64,000 bases of DNA from an uncultured Schlesneria sp. (GTDB lineage: Bacteria > Planctomycetota > Planctomycetia > Planctomycetales > Planctomycetaceae), in the NCBI GenBank assembly GCA_903904835.1, contig CAIVEI010000169.1, positions 1 through 64,000 of the forward strand, in the 5' to 3' direction. Shown one piece after another: positions 9,847 to 19,882 of the stretch. A program made the position numbers and the translations under genes. The notes under the pieces were generated by a model, which saw nothing but the letters and a program-made list of their open reading frames with translations, searched no databases and was not told the DNA's origin. Numbering within the stretch: position 1 is the first letter of the stretch; every line of letters begins with the position of its first letter.

Positions 9847-9928
9847 GACATTTCGTTCCCGGCAAAGTTTTGTTTGTCGTATCATGAGATACCTGACGAC
9901 CGTACGGTTTTCACTGTGGGTATTCATG

Positions 9929-10495
9929 ATGCCGATTCACGATTGGACACGACTTGAAGCAGGGGACTTTCACGGTTTCCATCAATGTTGGGTGATTGCA
10001 ATTCGCAATTCGCTCAACGCTGGCTTGCTTCCGCCCGACTATATGGCGATGGCCGAACAGATCACGGGCCGACCGATACCCGACGTTGTTACCTTGAACA
10101 TTCGCGAGCCAAGCGGAGACTCCGGGGGGATCGCCATCGACACGGCGCCGCCATCAGCCCGCGTGATCGCAAAAGCGGAGCAAGCCAATTACGCCAAGCG
10201 AGCCGATCGGGTCGTGATCCGGCACGGACGAGGAAAGGTACAATCACTTGCGTTCAGCTTCGTTGGTTTCACCGCAATTGCAATCATGTCATGGTTTTTC
10301 TCAATACATCCACGACTTTTCACCAAAGTCTTTGTTCGTCGGGAAGAATACCGTTGCGGCATCCATTCCGTAATCCTTGACCCAAACTTTTGCAAAGCGA
10401 TGCGGATTATCGCAGGTCTTCAATTTGCCTTAGGTGCATTGATGGGGATGACAGCGCTCTGGATCTGGTGCGCAAATCGGTCTACTCATCAATAG
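9929..10495 (+). CDS. Chimeric gene: N-terminal MPIHDWTR-family fragment joined to a two-helix membrane segment
   Basis: About 188 residues. Residues 1-105 match the start of a family common in planctomycetes and cyanobacteria (MPIHDWTR, then GLLPPDYMAMAEQ and PDVVTLNI), which I believe is annotated as DUF4058-like. That family is normally about 250 residues and continues with a conserved EIVSPGNK-like core; here the match stops after VVIRHGRGKV. The remaining 80 residues are different in kind: two hydrophobic segments (FVGFTAIAIMSWFF and GLQFALGALMGMTALWIW) separated by a basic loop, like a small membrane protein. This looks like a fusion or deletion junction near 10245. ATGATG at 9926-9931 offers two adjacent starts. 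Possibly non-functional. Confidence 0.55.
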   Translation: MPIHDWTRLEAGDFHGFHQCWVIAIRNSLNAGLLPPDYMAMAEQITGRPIPDVVTLNIREPSGDSGGIAIDTAPPSARVIAKAEQANYAKRADRVVIRHGRGKVQSLAFSFVGFTAIAIMSWFFSIHPRLFTKVFVRREEYRCGIHSVILDPNFCKAMRIIAGLQFALGALMGMTALWIWCANRSTHQ

Positions 10496-10617
10496 GCACT
10501 GATTCGCAAGATTTTTTTAGTAACTCAACAACGAAAGCTCGCCAGGCGGTGCGACTCGCTGGCTTGCTCGTCATGTGCAGTTTATCCTTAATCGATTGTG
10601 TAATTAAGGATGACGTA

Positions 10618-13600
10618 ATGCCTCGACTGCTGGTGGTGGAACGAGATGCCGCACGTCGTGATTCGCTGCAGTTTATTCTGACTCAAGCGGGTTACGAGGT
10701 CTTGATTTGTGGATATCACGATGCGGTATTGCAATCGGCAACTTCAGACCTGTTGATTATCGGCGATGCCGACCTGAGTGTGATCGACGAATTGCCGCGA
10801 TCAGAGTCGGGTCTGGCCGTACCCGTTATGGCACTAATCAATCCTGGAAATTGTGCCGGAATTTTGCGTTGTCTGCGAGCCGGTGTTGCAGGGGTTTTCT
10901 CTCGACAACGGACCAGCGACGAAATTCTTGCGAAAATCCGGTCACTGCTCGATTCGGCGGGTCCTGTGACAGAGAATGCTGTTTCGCATTCAACGAACAC
11001 GACGAATGAAACATCGCCAGGGCATGCCTATCGTCAATCGGATTTGATCGAAGCACTCCAGGCGGCTTGCGAAGATATTGGTCGACTTCAGGACCGTTAT
11101 GAACTGGAACTGGCGCATCGGCGAAAAGTTGAACAGGCGTTGATGGAGTCTGAGGCCTTTTATCAATCTCTGGTCGAAACATTGCCGCTGGCGATGCTTC
11201 GAAAGGATTTGACCGGCCGATTTACCTTCGCTAATCGTTTGTTGTGTGAAGCTTTCAATCGTCCGCTCGAATCAATCATCGGACATAGCGATCATGACTT
11301 TTTCCCGCGCGAACTGGCCGAGAAATATCGGGCGGATGATCGATACGTGCTCGAACACCGAAGTACGTTTGAAACGACCGAAGAATTTCAGACTCCTATT
11401 GGTGACCTGCGGTACACGCACGTCGTCAAAAGTCCGGTCTATGATTCCGCCGGGAATCTGGTCGGTATCCAGGGGATCTTTTCGGATGTGACGGAAAAAG
11501 AGCGAGCCGAACGCGAAGTGGTCCAGACGAAAGCGCGGCTGCAGGCGGTACTCGATGCCGCGACGCAGGTCTCGATCATTTCAACGGACGTTGACGGCGA
11601 GATCAATCTCGTGAACACGGGTGCCGAGCGGATGCTCGGCTACACGAGGGATGAGATGCTTGGGAAGTCGCCCGCGATGTTTCACCTACCATCCGAAGTC
11701 GAGGCCCGTGGCGTTGAGTTGTCGCGAGAATTCGGCCGTCCGATTCAAGGATTTGAAGTCTTTGTCACAAATGCTCGACGGGGCGATCACGAAGAACGGG
11801 AATGGACATACGTCCGCAAGGATGGTCAACATCTTCGCGTTGCATTGTCGGTGACGGCGAAGCGAGACCATGAAGGATATGTGAACGGTTTTCTCGGCAT
11901 TGCCGTAGATATCACGACGCGTCATCAGGCGGAAATCGAGTTGCTGAAAGCAAAAGAGGTTGCCGAGGCGGCCAATCGCGCAAAAAGCGATTTTCTGGCA
12001 AACATGAGCCACGAGATCCGCACTCCGCTGAATGCCATTATCGGCATGACCGAACTGGTTCGCGACACGGAACTCGATGTGACGCAGCGCGAATATCTCT
12101 CGATGGTTCAAGAGTCGGGTGAATCATTACTGTCGGTCATTAACGACATTCTCGATTTTTCGAAGATTGAAGCGGGCAAACTCAGTCTCGAACGGGTCAG
12201 TTTTGATCTTCGCGAATTATTGGGTGATACCATGAAATCGCTTGCTTTAAGAGCTCATCGCAAGCGACTTGAGCTGGCCTGCCATGTGGCGCCTGTTGTC
12301 CCTGTGTCGATTGAGGGTGATCCACATCGATTGCGACAGGTGGTCGTCAATCTCGTGGGAAATGCCATCAAGTTTACCGAACGGGGCGAAGTGGTGCTCG
12401 ATGTGGATGTCGAACATGTCGATGAAGATGAACTAACACTTCATTTTCGAGTCACCGATACGGGAATTGGGATTTCTCCCGATCAACTGCACACAATTTT
12501 TGAAGCGTTCGAACAGGCAGATACTTCCACCACTCGTCGTTACGGCGGTACGGGATTAGGGCTGGCGATCTCGTCGCGACTCATTGACTTGATGGACGGA
12601 AGCGTCTGGGTCGAAAGTGAAGTCGACCATGGTAGTACGTTTCACTTTGTCGCAAGGTTCTGGGCCGCGTCCCCCGACTCTGAGTCGAACGTCTCGAAGA
12701 TTTACCCCCCGATGCTTCAGGGGCTACGTGTTCTTGTTGTCGATGACAACGCGACCAACCGTCGAATCCTGGTCGAAATTCTCACGAACTGGATGATGGA
12801 ACCGACAGCGGTTGCCAGCGTTGCTGAAGCGGTCAAGCAATTGGAGCAAATGGCCAATGCGGGACAACCTTATGCCATGATACTGACCGATGCGAGCATG
12901 CCTGATGTTGATGGGTTCACATTAGCCAGAAAAGTACAAGAAAACCGGGTTCTTTGTCGCTCGATGATCATGATGCTCACTTCTGGCGATCGCCCAGGTG
13001 ACATTCGAAGATGCAAGGAACTGGGTATCGCCGCCTATCTGGTCAAGCCAATCAAGCAATCCGAACTACTCGATGCCATACTGGTCGCCATCGGCGGTCA
13101 ATCGGCGTTAACCGGTGCGCAAGAGGTTTCGTCGATCTCGACACGGAAAACCAATGCGCCCAAGTCGATCTTGCTGGCCGAAGACAGCCTGATCAATCAA
13201 AAGCTGGCGATCGGATTGCTTGAAAAATGGGGACACCGTGTCACTGTTGCCAACGACGGACGCGAGGCCGTGGATCTTTCGGCACAGGGGACTTTCGACT
13301 TGATTCTCATGGACGTGCAGATGCCAGAACTGGATGGCCTTGATGCGACCCGATTGATTCGTCGTCGAGAAGAAACGACCGGGAAACATCTGCCGATCGT
13401 GGCGATGACCGCGCATGCGATGAAGGGAGACCGCGAACTTTGTCTCGAAGCCGGAATGGATGACTACTTAATGAAGCCGATCCGTGCCGAACAACTGTTT
13501 CAAGCCCTGGAGAAGATCAATTTCTCAACGAATGAAAACCAAATGGATGCCAGCGAGCCGACAGCAAGTGATCACGTGGATTGGGATCTGGCTCATCGAG

Positions 13601-13917
13601 CGGTCAATCATGACGAAGAACTTCTTCATCAGGTCGTCGAAGCATTTCTGGAGGAAGGTCCGCAATTGATTGAAACAATGGGCAAGTCAATTCCCGCTGC
13701 GGAATGGAAACAGTTTCAAAGGGCGGCACATACTTTGAAGAGTGGCTTGCGAATGTTTGGGATCGCGGCGCTTGCCGAGGATGTCGAACGGATGGAACTG
13801 GCGGCCAAAGCAGGACCAATCACGGGCGACGCAGCGGACATTATGCGGCCTTTGATCAATCGTTCTCGGGGAATTTTTACTGCGATGACGTCGTTTCTTG
13901 AGTCGAAACAGAAATAA
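10618..13917 (+). CDS. Hybrid sensor histidine kinase with PAS, two C-terminal receivers and HPt
   Basis: 1099 residues from the ATG at 10618 ([10 protein letters not shown]); the frame is open upstream but gives no sensible protein. Order: an N-terminal receiver-like domain (about 1-120), a coiled coil, two PAS domains (about 180-310 and 315-440), HisKA with H465 in SHEIRTPLN, HATPase_c with N box NLVGNAIKF and G boxes DTGIGIS and GGTGLGLAI, receiver 2 ([11 protein letters not shown]), receiver 3 with phospho-acceptor D899 ([12 protein letters not shown]) and an HPt domain with H1038 (AHTLKSG). The chain can run H-D-H internally. No membrane segment is seen, so the signal is likely cytoplasmic, read by PAS. 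It lies in a row with the receiver/anti-sigma kinase and STAS genes, which suggests the HPt passes phosphate to the receiver of the next gene. Confidence 0.95.
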   Translation: MPRLLVVERDAARRDSLQFILTQAGYEVLICGYHDAVLQSATSDLLIIGDADLSVIDELPRSESGLAVPVMALINPGNCAGILRCLRAGVAGVFSRQRTSDEILAKIRSLLDSAGPVTENAVSHSTNTTNETSPGHAYRQSDLIEALQAACEDIGRLQDRYELELAHRRKVEQALMESEAFYQSLVETLPLAMLRKDLTGRFTFANRLLCEAFNRPLESIIGHSDHDFFPRELAEKYRADDRYVLEHRSTFETTEEFQTPIGDLRYTHVVKSPVYDSAGNLVGIQGIFSDVTEKERAEREVVQTKARLQAVLDAATQVSIISTDVDGEINLVNTGAERMLGYTRDEMLGKSPAMFHLPSEVEARGVELSREFGRPIQGFEVFVTNARRGDHEEREWTYVRKDGQHLRVALSVTAKRDHEGYVNGFLGIAVDITTRHQAEIELLKAKEVAEAANRAKSDFLANMSHEIRTPLNAIIGMTELVRDTELDVTQREYLSMVQESGESLLSVINDILDFSKIEAGKLSLERVSFDLRELLGDTMKSLALRAHRKRLELACHVAPVVPVSIEGDPHRLRQVVVNLVGNAIKFTERGEVVLDVDVEHVDEDELTLHFRVTDTGIGISPDQLHTIFEAFEQADTSTTRRYGGTGLGLAISSRLIDLMDGSVWVESEVDHGSTFHFVARFWAASPDSESNVSKIYPPMLQGLRVLVVDDNATNRRILVEILTNWMMEPTAVASVAEAVKQLEQMANAGQPYAMILTDASMPDVDGFTLARKVQENRVLCRSMIMMLTSGDRPGDIRRCKELGIAAYLVKPIKQSELLDAILVAIGGQSALTGAQEVSSISTRKTNAPKSILLAEDSLINQKLAIGLLEKWGHRVTVANDGREAVDLSAQGTFDLILMDVQMPELDGLDATRLIRRREETTGKHLPIVAMTAHAMKGDRELCLEAGMDDYLMKPIRAEQLFQALEKINFSTNENQMDASEPTASDHVDWDLAHRAVNHDEELLHQVVEAFLEEGPQLIETMGKSIPAAEWKQFQRAAHTLKSGLRMFGIAALAEDVERMELAAKAGPITGDAADIMRPLINRSRGIFTAMTSFLESKQK

Positions 13918-14104
13918 GGCCATTTTCCCGGGCAGGGCATTGATTTTGAATCGGAAGATTCTCTTCAGCCTTTCAAATGAATCAGGAAGGCTGTTTCAGG
14001 CGAATTCAAATCGAGCTCAAAATGACAATACACTTGCGATCAGCGTCGCAGGATGGCAGCATCATAGTAAAACGACGACTTCGATTCATTACGGATTTTC
14101 CATC

Positions 14105-15070
14105 ATGCCAACAGTACTGATCGTGGACGATTCGTCGACGGACCGTCGATTCGCAGGTGGGTTGCTGAGTAAAACCGAGGGATTGAACATCGAGTACGCT
14201 GTGGATGGCGGCGATGCACTGACGAAAATGGAACTGCACGTTCCCGATATTGTGGTGACTGATCTTGATATGCCTTCGATCAATGGATTGGAATTGGTCG
14301 AAGTCATTCGCCAGGCGTATCCCATCGTTCCCGTCATTCTGATGACTGCGCGAGGAAGCGAAGAATTTGCGGTCAAAGCTTTAAAAGCAGGTGCTGCGAG
14401 TTACGTTCCGAAACGACAACTGACATTTCAATTGGCAGAAACCGTTAACCAGGTTTTGCAGGCAGCACATCGCGATCGGACTCATTTACGACTGAAACGT
14501 CGAATGACGCGCCATGAAGTTGAATTCAGCATCGAAAACGATCAGGAATTAATTTCGTCAATGGTCCATGTTCTGCAAGAGATGGCGACGGAAATGGGGA
14601 CCTGTAACGAATCTGAACGAGTTCGAATTGGCGTGGCTTTACAGGAAGCGCTGACAAACGCCTGTTTCCACGGGAATTTAGAGCTTTGTTCGTCAATGCG
14701 CGAAAATGACCATCGCGCCTATTACGACCTGGCAATTCAACGGATTAACTCGCTTCCCTGGTCCGGTCGCCGGATTCGAATCATTGGGCGGTTCACCGCA
14801 GACGAAGCGGAATTTACCATCAGGGATGACGGTTTCGGGTTTGATCGTGACTGCCTGTTTGACCCGACTGATCCGGCGAACCTCGAACGTCCGTGCGGAC
14901 GAGGCTTGTTGTTAATGCATACGTTCATGGATGAAGTGCACTACAACGCTGTGGGAAACGAGGTAAAACTGATAAAACGACGTAAAGCTGCGACTCGAGA
15001 AGAGCCTGTGATGTCTGGTTCAACTGTTACGATTTCCGAGCCGGAATTCACACGAATTGAGGAAAATTGA
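14105..15070 (+). CDS. Response-regulator receiver fused to RsbW-like anti-sigma kinase domain
   Basis: 321 residues. Start chosen at the ATG at 14105 because the receiver domain begins there (PTVLIVDDSSTDRR). The receiver has the acidic pair D8/D9, phospho-acceptor D53 (VVTDLDMPS), T in LMTARGSE and lysine in YVPKRQL. The C-terminal half is a GHKL ATPase of the HATPase_c_2 type: N box EALTNACFHGNLEL and G box IRDDGFGFD, then GRGLLLMHTFMD, as in RsbW/SpoIIAB anti-sigma kinases. Phosphorylation of the receiver would switch the kinase. The gene sits 187 bases after the hybrid kinase and one base before the STAS gene, giving a natural input and a natural substrate. Confidence 0.92.
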   Translation: MPTVLIVDDSSTDRRFAGGLLSKTEGLNIEYAVDGGDALTKMELHVPDIVVTDLDMPSINGLELVEVIRQAYPIVPVILMTARGSEEFAVKALKAGAASYVPKRQLTFQLAETVNQVLQAAHRDRTHLRLKRRMTRHEVEFSIENDQELISSMVHVLQEMATEMGTCNESERVRIGVALQEALTNACFHGNLELCSSMRENDHRAYYDLAIQRINSLPWSGRRIRIIGRFTADEAEFTIRDDGFGFDRDCLFDPTDPANLERPCGRGLLLMHTFMDEVHYNAVGNEVKLIKRRKAATREEPVMSGSTVTISEPEFTRIEEN

Positions 15071-15071
15071 G

Positions 15072-15941
15072 ATGAGTTTCTGTCAAACGATTCATACAGA
15101 AGCCGTCGAGGACATCATGCTGCTGGAGTTGCGCCCGGGGGTCAGCAGCCTGGCTGATCAAAACGTCTTGAATGAGTTGGAAGCCATTCGGAATTTGCGG
15201 CGAAAGATCGGTTGCCACAAGCTGATTATCGATCTGAAAGAGGCACCGTTTTTTGGTTCCAGCCTGTTAGAGTTAATCCGCGTTTTATGGAACGACGTTT
15301 CGTCAGATGGAGGGCGGCTGGTTTTATGCAATACTTCACCCGTCGGTCTCGAAGTATTAGCTGTTTCAAGGTTTGACCGCTTGTGGCCAATGACCGACTC
15401 GCGAGTCAAAGCTCTCGCACTATTAGGTTCAGCGTCAAACGTCGCCGCCTGGCCGATGAATTTGCGGGAATTGATTGCGAAATACGATCACGGACCCACC
15501 CAGCTTCGCGACGCGATTTCGGGACTTTCTTCGATTCAGCTCCGAATCCCAGCGCCACCTGGGGCTTGGAGTGTTTTCCAGATTGTCTGTCATATCGCCG
15601 ACTTTGAATTGGTGTATGCCGATCGGATGAAGCGAGTTGTGGCCGAGGATCGTCCAACCCTGTTTGGTGGCGATCCCGATGTCTTCGCCGCGAAACTTGC
15701 CTACTCGCAGCGAAATCTGGAAGAAGAACTGGATGTGATCATGTCCGTTCGTCGCGAAGTGTCGCGGTTCCTTAAGACGTTATCTCCCAATGACTTTGAG
15801 CGGACTGGACAGCATTCTGCGGACGGACCATTGTCGCTGATGCGTCTGCTCGAACGAATTGCAGGGCATATTCCGCATCACGTTGACTTTATCGAACGCA
15901 AAAAGGAGACGCTTTTTAAGCCTCAAGTCGATTCAAAATAA
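15072..15941 (+). CDS. STAS anti-anti-sigma domain fused to a DinB-like domain
   Basis: 289 residues. The ATG at 15072 starts one base after the previous stop and has a GAGGA nearby. Residues 1-115 are a STAS domain: strand KLIIDLKEAPFFGSSLLELI carries S63/S64 at the position of the serine phosphorylated in SpoIIAA/RsbV, although the usual aspartate before it is glycine. Residues about 130-285 match the DinB four-helix family: GAWSVFQIVCHIADFE, then LMRLLERIAGHIPHHVDFI, giving the histidines expected of the metal site. STAS plus DinB in one chain is unusual. As the last gene of a kinase / anti-sigma-kinase / anti-anti-sigma run, the DinB part could be an enzyme or sensor whose availability depends on the phosphorylation of the STAS part (inference). 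Confidence 0.88.
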   Translation: MSFCQTIHTEAVEDIMLLELRPGVSSLADQNVLNELEAIRNLRRKIGCHKLIIDLKEAPFFGSSLLELIRVLWNDVSSDGGRLVLCNTSPVGLEVLAVSRFDRLWPMTDSRVKALALLGSASNVAAWPMNLRELIAKYDHGPTQLRDAISGLSSIQLRIPAPPGAWSVFQIVCHIADFELVYADRMKRVVAEDRPTLFGGDPDVFAAKLAYSQRNLEEELDVIMSVRREVSRFLKTLSPNDFERTGQHSADGPLSLMRLLERIAGHIPHHVDFIERKKETLFKPQVDSK

Positions 15942-16120
15942 ATGACCTTCTACGGGCGATTCAATTCGTTTGGCGGGTGATCGGGTTGAGAGTTTACCGA
16001 GACCTCCGTAGAATTCGTCCGTATTTGTGAATTGTCCGACAGTTCATTGGAAACTGGCGTGGTTGTTTTGAACGTGGATTACAAACCCAAAAGCGTCTTT
16101 GATCGGAGTTACGAAGCGAG

Positions 16121-17266
16121 ATGACGAATTATTTGTTTACCAGTGAATCTGTCAGCATGGGCCATCCTGACAAAGTGGCGGATCAAGTTTCTGATGGTGT
16201 GCTCGACGCGATCCTGGCTCAAGATCCTCGTTCCCGTGTTGCGTGCGAAACGCTTTGTACAACAGATCTTGTCGTATTGTCTGGTGAAATCACCACTCAA
16301 GCGAAACTCGACTACGTCCAGGTTGCACGAGATGTCATCAAAGACATTGGTTATATTAGCGATGACATCGGATTTTCTTACGAATCTTGCAAAGTATTCG
16401 TCGCACTGCACAGCCAGAGCCCCGATATTGCAATGGGTGTCGACCGTGAAGGAGCCGGCGATCAGGGACTGATGTTCGGTTACGCCTGCGACCAGACGCC
16501 CGAGCTCATGCCATTGCCAATTGCCTTGTCTCATCGAATCATTAACCGGTTGACCGAAGCCCGGCAGAAGAACGAAGTCGACTGGCTGCGACCCGACGCC
16601 AAAAGCCAGGTGACAGTTGAATATGATTCCCACAATAAGCCAATCGGAATCTCGGCCGTTGTTGTTTCCACACAACACCATCAAAAAGTCAGTCAGGATG
16701 ACATCACGAACTTCGTGATTTCAGAAGTTGTAAAAAAATCGGTTTCGCCAGAACTTCTCTCGAAAGAGACGAAATACCACATCAATCCGACAGGCCGGTT
16801 CGTTGTCGGCGGTCCTCACGGTGATACAGGCCTGACGGGCCGAAAAATCATCGTCGATACCTACGGAGGCTGGGGTCGCCACGGTGGTGGTGCGTTCAGT
16901 GGCAAGGATCCGACGAAAGTTGACCGATCGGCTGCCTATATGGCTCGCCACGTGGCTAAGAATATTGTTGCCGCCGGGTTGGCTCGCGAATGTGAAGTCC
17001 AATTAGCCTATGCAATCGGTGTCGCAGAACCTGTCAGTATTCGGGTCAATACGAACGGTACCAACGCGATTCCAGACGAGAAGATCGTCGCTTTGGTGCG
17101 TGAACATTTCAAGATGACCCCATTGGCGATCATCGAGTACCTGAAGCTGCGACGGCCAATTTATCGTAAAACCGCCAGCGGTGGTCACTTCGGTCGAAAC
17201 GAAGCCGAATTCACCTGGGAAGCCACCAACAAGGCTGCCGACCTGAAAAAGGCCGCCGGTCTCTAA
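16121..17266 (+). CDS. metK: S-adenosylmethionine synthetase
   Basis: 381 residues, normal length. Makes S-adenosylmethionine from methionine and ATP. Signatures: [16 protein letters not shown] at the N-terminus (catalytic H of GHPDK), [12 protein letters not shown], and the phosphate loop [16 protein letters not shown]. The ATG at 16121 follows GAAGCGAG. About 180 bases upstream hold no gene; I see no SAM riboswitch fold there. A strong terminator follows. ahcY at the right edge supplies the next step after methyl transfer. Confidence 0.98.
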   Translation: MTNYLFTSESVSMGHPDKVADQVSDGVLDAILAQDPRSRVACETLCTTDLVVLSGEITTQAKLDYVQVARDVIKDIGYISDDIGFSYESCKVFVALHSQSPDIAMGVDREGAGDQGLMFGYACDQTPELMPLPIALSHRIINRLTEARQKNEVDWLRPDAKSQVTVEYDSHNKPIGISAVVVSTQHHQKVSQDDITNFVISEVVKKSVSPELLSKETKYHINPTGRFVVGGPHGDTGLTGRKIIVDTYGGWGRHGGGAFSGKDPTKVDRSAAYMARHVAKNIVAAGLARECEVQLAYAIGVAEPVSIRVNTNGTNAIPDEKIVALVREHFKMTPLAIIEYLKLRRPIYRKTASGGHFGRNEAEFTWEATNKAADLKKAAGL

Positions 17267-17303
17267 CAGTCAACCTTGGCTGTGTGATCCAGTCGAAAAT
17301 ACG

Positions 17304-17339
17304 AAAAACCCGTCGAGACGCGATCTCGGCGGGTTTTTT
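17304..17339 (+). terminator. Rho-independent terminator after metK
   Basis: Stem CCCGTCGAGA / TCTCGGCGGG with one G-T pair, a short loop, then six T; the A run before the stem pairs with the T run. Sits 38 bases after the metK stop. Confidence 0.9.
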
Positions 17340-17594
17340 CATTGGCATCGAATTTCGAATCGAGGTTTATTGGGTGTTAGAAGCTTCCTGACCGGTATCC
17401 CCGGTTCAGAGCGTTACGTTGAGCGATAAATTCCGGCTAACCGAACAAAGTCGTTCGGCTCACATTGAAAAACAAGTGCTAGATTTCACTCATTCACAGG
17501 ATCGGTTGTCGATCTTGGCCAGCGTGAAAACACCGTCTGGATTCACTGCACTTCGTTGTCGTTGATCCAAACCCTAAGCCGAGAGGGGACTGCC

Positions 17595-18278
17595 ATGGGG
17601 TTCTTGAAACCCTTTTTCAAGAACACGTATCGCGACGGCGAGACGAAACAGGGGCGAAGCAGTTTCGAGAATCTTAGCGAAGATCAGCTCGAATCCCACC
17701 TGAAAATCGCTCGCTACGGCGACTTCATGCTGACCGATGCGGTTCGTCCGTCTTACGACTTACAAGTCGTTCCAAAGGCAGGGTATCGGCACGATTTTTA
17801 CCAGGATAAAGAATCGGGAATTAAGATTCCTGTCATCATGGCGTCGGCGAGTCGCGAAATTCTGCTCGATGTTTTTCTGGACCTTCTGGAACCGCTTGGA
17901 CACGAGGTCGATGTCGTTCTTGAGACGAGCCATGATCGTCGGGGAAGTCATCAGGACTTGTACCGCGAAGATATTGATTTACCAATTCTGAAAAGCAGTA
18001 TTTTTGAATTCGAAGAGATGTTGCTCGGTGATGGCTGCACGGGAATTGCCGTTCTGAACCCCGATATCCCTCAGGAAATTCAGCTCGACGAACATAAGCT
18101 TCTGATTGTTTACGGTCAGGAACTGGCGGATTTCGAGGACATCCTCGACGACTATGGTCTGCCGCGTCTGGAAAAGATGAGATTCATTACCGAAGCAGAA
18201 CACATTCATTCCTCCACCGACGCGTTTGCCCGTCAATTTGAAGAAATGAGATTTCGCCTTGGTATTGATGATGAGTAA
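17595..18278 (+). CDS. Conserved protein of unknown function, acidic
   Basis: 227 residues, rich in D and E. The ATG at 17595 has an excellent ribosome site (GAGAGGGG). No signal peptide or membrane segment. The sequence alternates strands and helices (for example IPVIMASASREILLDVFLDLL, then HKLLIVYGQELADFEDIL) and looks like a compact alpha/beta cytoplasmic protein. Not assigned to a named family here. It stands alone between the metK terminator and a palindromic repeat. Confidence 0.8.
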   Translation: MGFLKPFFKNTYRDGETKQGRSSFENLSEDQLESHLKIARYGDFMLTDAVRPSYDLQVVPKAGYRHDFYQDKESGIKIPVIMASASREILLDVFLDLLEPLGHEVDVVLETSHDRRGSHQDLYREDIDLPILKSSIFEFEEMLLGDGCTGIAVLNPDIPQEIQLDEHKLLIVYGQELADFEDILDDYGLPRLEKMRFITEAEHIHSSTDAFARQFEEMRFRLGIDDE

Positions 18279-18287
18279 GAACTGAAA

Positions 18288-18414
18288 ATCGCTCGGTCTG
18301 GAGATGACTTTCAGAAACCGTAGCATGGGCTTCAGCCCGTGCGACAAGATATCTTGTGCGGGCTGAAGCCCACACGACAAAAACCGAAGATCGCTCGGTC
18401 TGGAGATGACTTTC
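18288..18414. repeat. Hairpin element bracketed by an identical 25-bp direct repeat
   Basis: The same 25 bases (ATCGCTCGGTCTGGAG...) occur at 18288-18312 and 18390-18414. Between them lies a long hairpin: TGGGCTTCAGCCCG (18326-18339) pairs with CGGGCTGAAGCCCA (18359-18372), and the centre is the palindrome ACAAGATATCTTGT (18344-18357). The right-hand direct repeat supplies the start codon region of the next gene, so the insertion or duplication created or moved that gene's 5' end. Confidence 0.85.
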
Positions 18415-19833
18415 GTGCGCACGGTAATGATCTTAATGACGCTTTCTTCTGCTGGCGCCGGATACATGTATCTCCAGCGGTCTCCCGCAGTAAGCGAACC
18501 GCTTCGGGGTGCATTGAGTTCACAGCGCCTGAATGATGGAACTGTCGAAAAGTCACAGAACGATGGCGTAGGAGCGACTGCCAAAAGTCTTGTCAGCCGG
18601 GTTCACCAGAGTACCAAGACAATTCTCGATGATTTTGCGAGCTTACACGGCGGACATTCTGACGCACCAACGGAAAATGCTTTCCAGCGATTGAAGCAGG
18701 CGACTCAATCAACATCCAATCCGTTTTCCAATCGGGCCGGTGAGTCACCGCGTGACATCCAGGGTTCAAATAACGCTCGTCTGCCACTGGCAAAACTCAG
18801 CGAATTGCGGCCGATTGCCTTTGATCCTGCCGATGAGGTCACGCCTCAGTCTGATCCCATTGCCGCTAAAGGGGCGGAACTTCGCAATCACGATGGACAA
18901 GATCCTGCCAGTAAAGTCGAACCGAATTCGAACGCGAGCGAGCGTGATTCGGCCAATCCCGATCGAAAAAAGGTCTTAAAACTTCAGCCGACATCAACAG
19001 TCAAACGAACCTCTTCAGCGACGGCCACAGAATCAACGAATTCGGGGGCTGAATGGAAGGTGATTGGGAAAACGACAGAAGGACGAAAGATGCATTCGAT
19101 GCATCTTGGTACTAGTGGCGTCAGGACTCTGGTGATCGCTGGACTGGACGGCGAGGATCGAGTTGCTGTCAGGTGGCTTGAGCAATTGGCCCAGGGATTG
19201 GCCAGTCGGCCAAATCTGATCGAGAACAACGAAGTCGTCTTCCTCCGGGCCGGTAACCCGGATGGACTCGTTCACCAGTACAAGGGTAATGCTCGCGGAG
19301 TTCCGTTGAATCGCAATTTTCCCAGCCGAAGGTTTCGTCAGCCAGTCGGCATGCCTCAGTTTGCCGCTCCCGCAAGCGAAGTCGAGACGCGAGTGATCCT
19401 CGACACCCTTTACTCGTTTCGTCCACGTCGAGTGATTCATTTGTCGTCGACCTCCGGACGTACACAAGTCCTTTACAATCGTTTATCAAAGCCTGCTGCG
19501 ACGGACCTTGAGAGATCGGCACAGTTGAATCTGTTTCCCTTCGATCCCGAACAAAATCCTGGCTCAATCGAAGACTTCGCCGACGGAACTCTCGAAGCGG
19601 CCGTATTGTCCGTGAAAGTGAATGCGGGTCGTGATTGGCAGCAAACATGGACCAGACTTCAACCAAATATGATGGCGGCCGTGATCGGTCGGCCCATCGA
19701 CACGGAACAGCCCCGGCTGAACCTTCCGCAAGATCCCGACAAGACGCCTATCCCTTCGACGTCTGTCGAACCAATCTCGCGCAATCCCCGCCGACGCGGC
19801 TACGAAGAACTGCCAGCCCCACCCGGATATTAA
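18406..19833 (+). CDS. Membrane-anchored M14 carboxypeptidase-like protein with altered zinc site
   Basis: 475 residues: an N-terminal signal or anchor (VMILMTLSSAGAGYMYL), a long low-complexity linker to about residue 210, then an M14 fold. Recognised by VIGKTTEGRKMHSMHLG, AGNPDGLVHQYKGNARGVPLNRNFP and the late VIHLSS (H345). In active M14 enzymes the first zinc motif reads G-x-H-G-x-E; here it is GLDGED, with D248 in place of histidine and aspartate 251 in place of glutamate. Only one of the two zinc histidines remains, so catalysis is doubtful; it may bind peptide or cell-wall stems without cutting. The start lies inside a duplicated 25-mer; ATGs at 18427 and 18436 are alternatives. Confidence 0.75.
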   Translation: MTFVRTVMILMTLSSAGAGYMYLQRSPAVSEPLRGALSSQRLNDGTVEKSQNDGVGATAKSLVSRVHQSTKTILDDFASLHGGHSDAPTENAFQRLKQATQSTSNPFSNRAGESPRDIQGSNNARLPLAKLSELRPIAFDPADEVTPQSDPIAAKGAELRNHDGQDPASKVEPNSNASERDSANPDRKKVLKLQPTSTVKRTSSATATESTNSGAEWKVIGKTTEGRKMHSMHLGTSGVRTLVIAGLDGEDRVAVRWLEQLAQGLASRPNLIENNEVVFLRAGNPDGLVHQYKGNARGVPLNRNFPSRRFRQPVGMPQFAAPASEVETRVILDTLYSFRPRRVIHLSSTSGRTQVLYNRLSKPAATDLERSAQLNLFPFDPEQNPGSIEDFADGTLEAAVLSVKVNAGRDWQQTWTRLQPNMMAAVIGRPIDTEQPRLNLPQDPDKTPIPSTSVEPISRNPRRRGYEELPAPPGY

Positions 19834-19861
19834 GTTTGCGCAAGATATCGTGCGACGGTCT

Positions 19862-19882
19862 CCCGACGCTGCTAGCGTCGGG
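19862..19882 (+). terminator. Stem-loop after the M14-like gene
   Basis: Perfect 9-bp stem CCCGACGCT / AGCGTCGGG with a GCT loop, 29 bases past the stop. It has no T run, so it may be an RNA-stabilising hairpin rather than an intrinsic terminator. Confidence 0.55.

Noticed and set aside
15942-16120. A possible SAM riboswitch before metK
   Set aside because: No SAM-I or SAM-II consensus or terminator-forming hairpin could be drawn in the 180-base leader.
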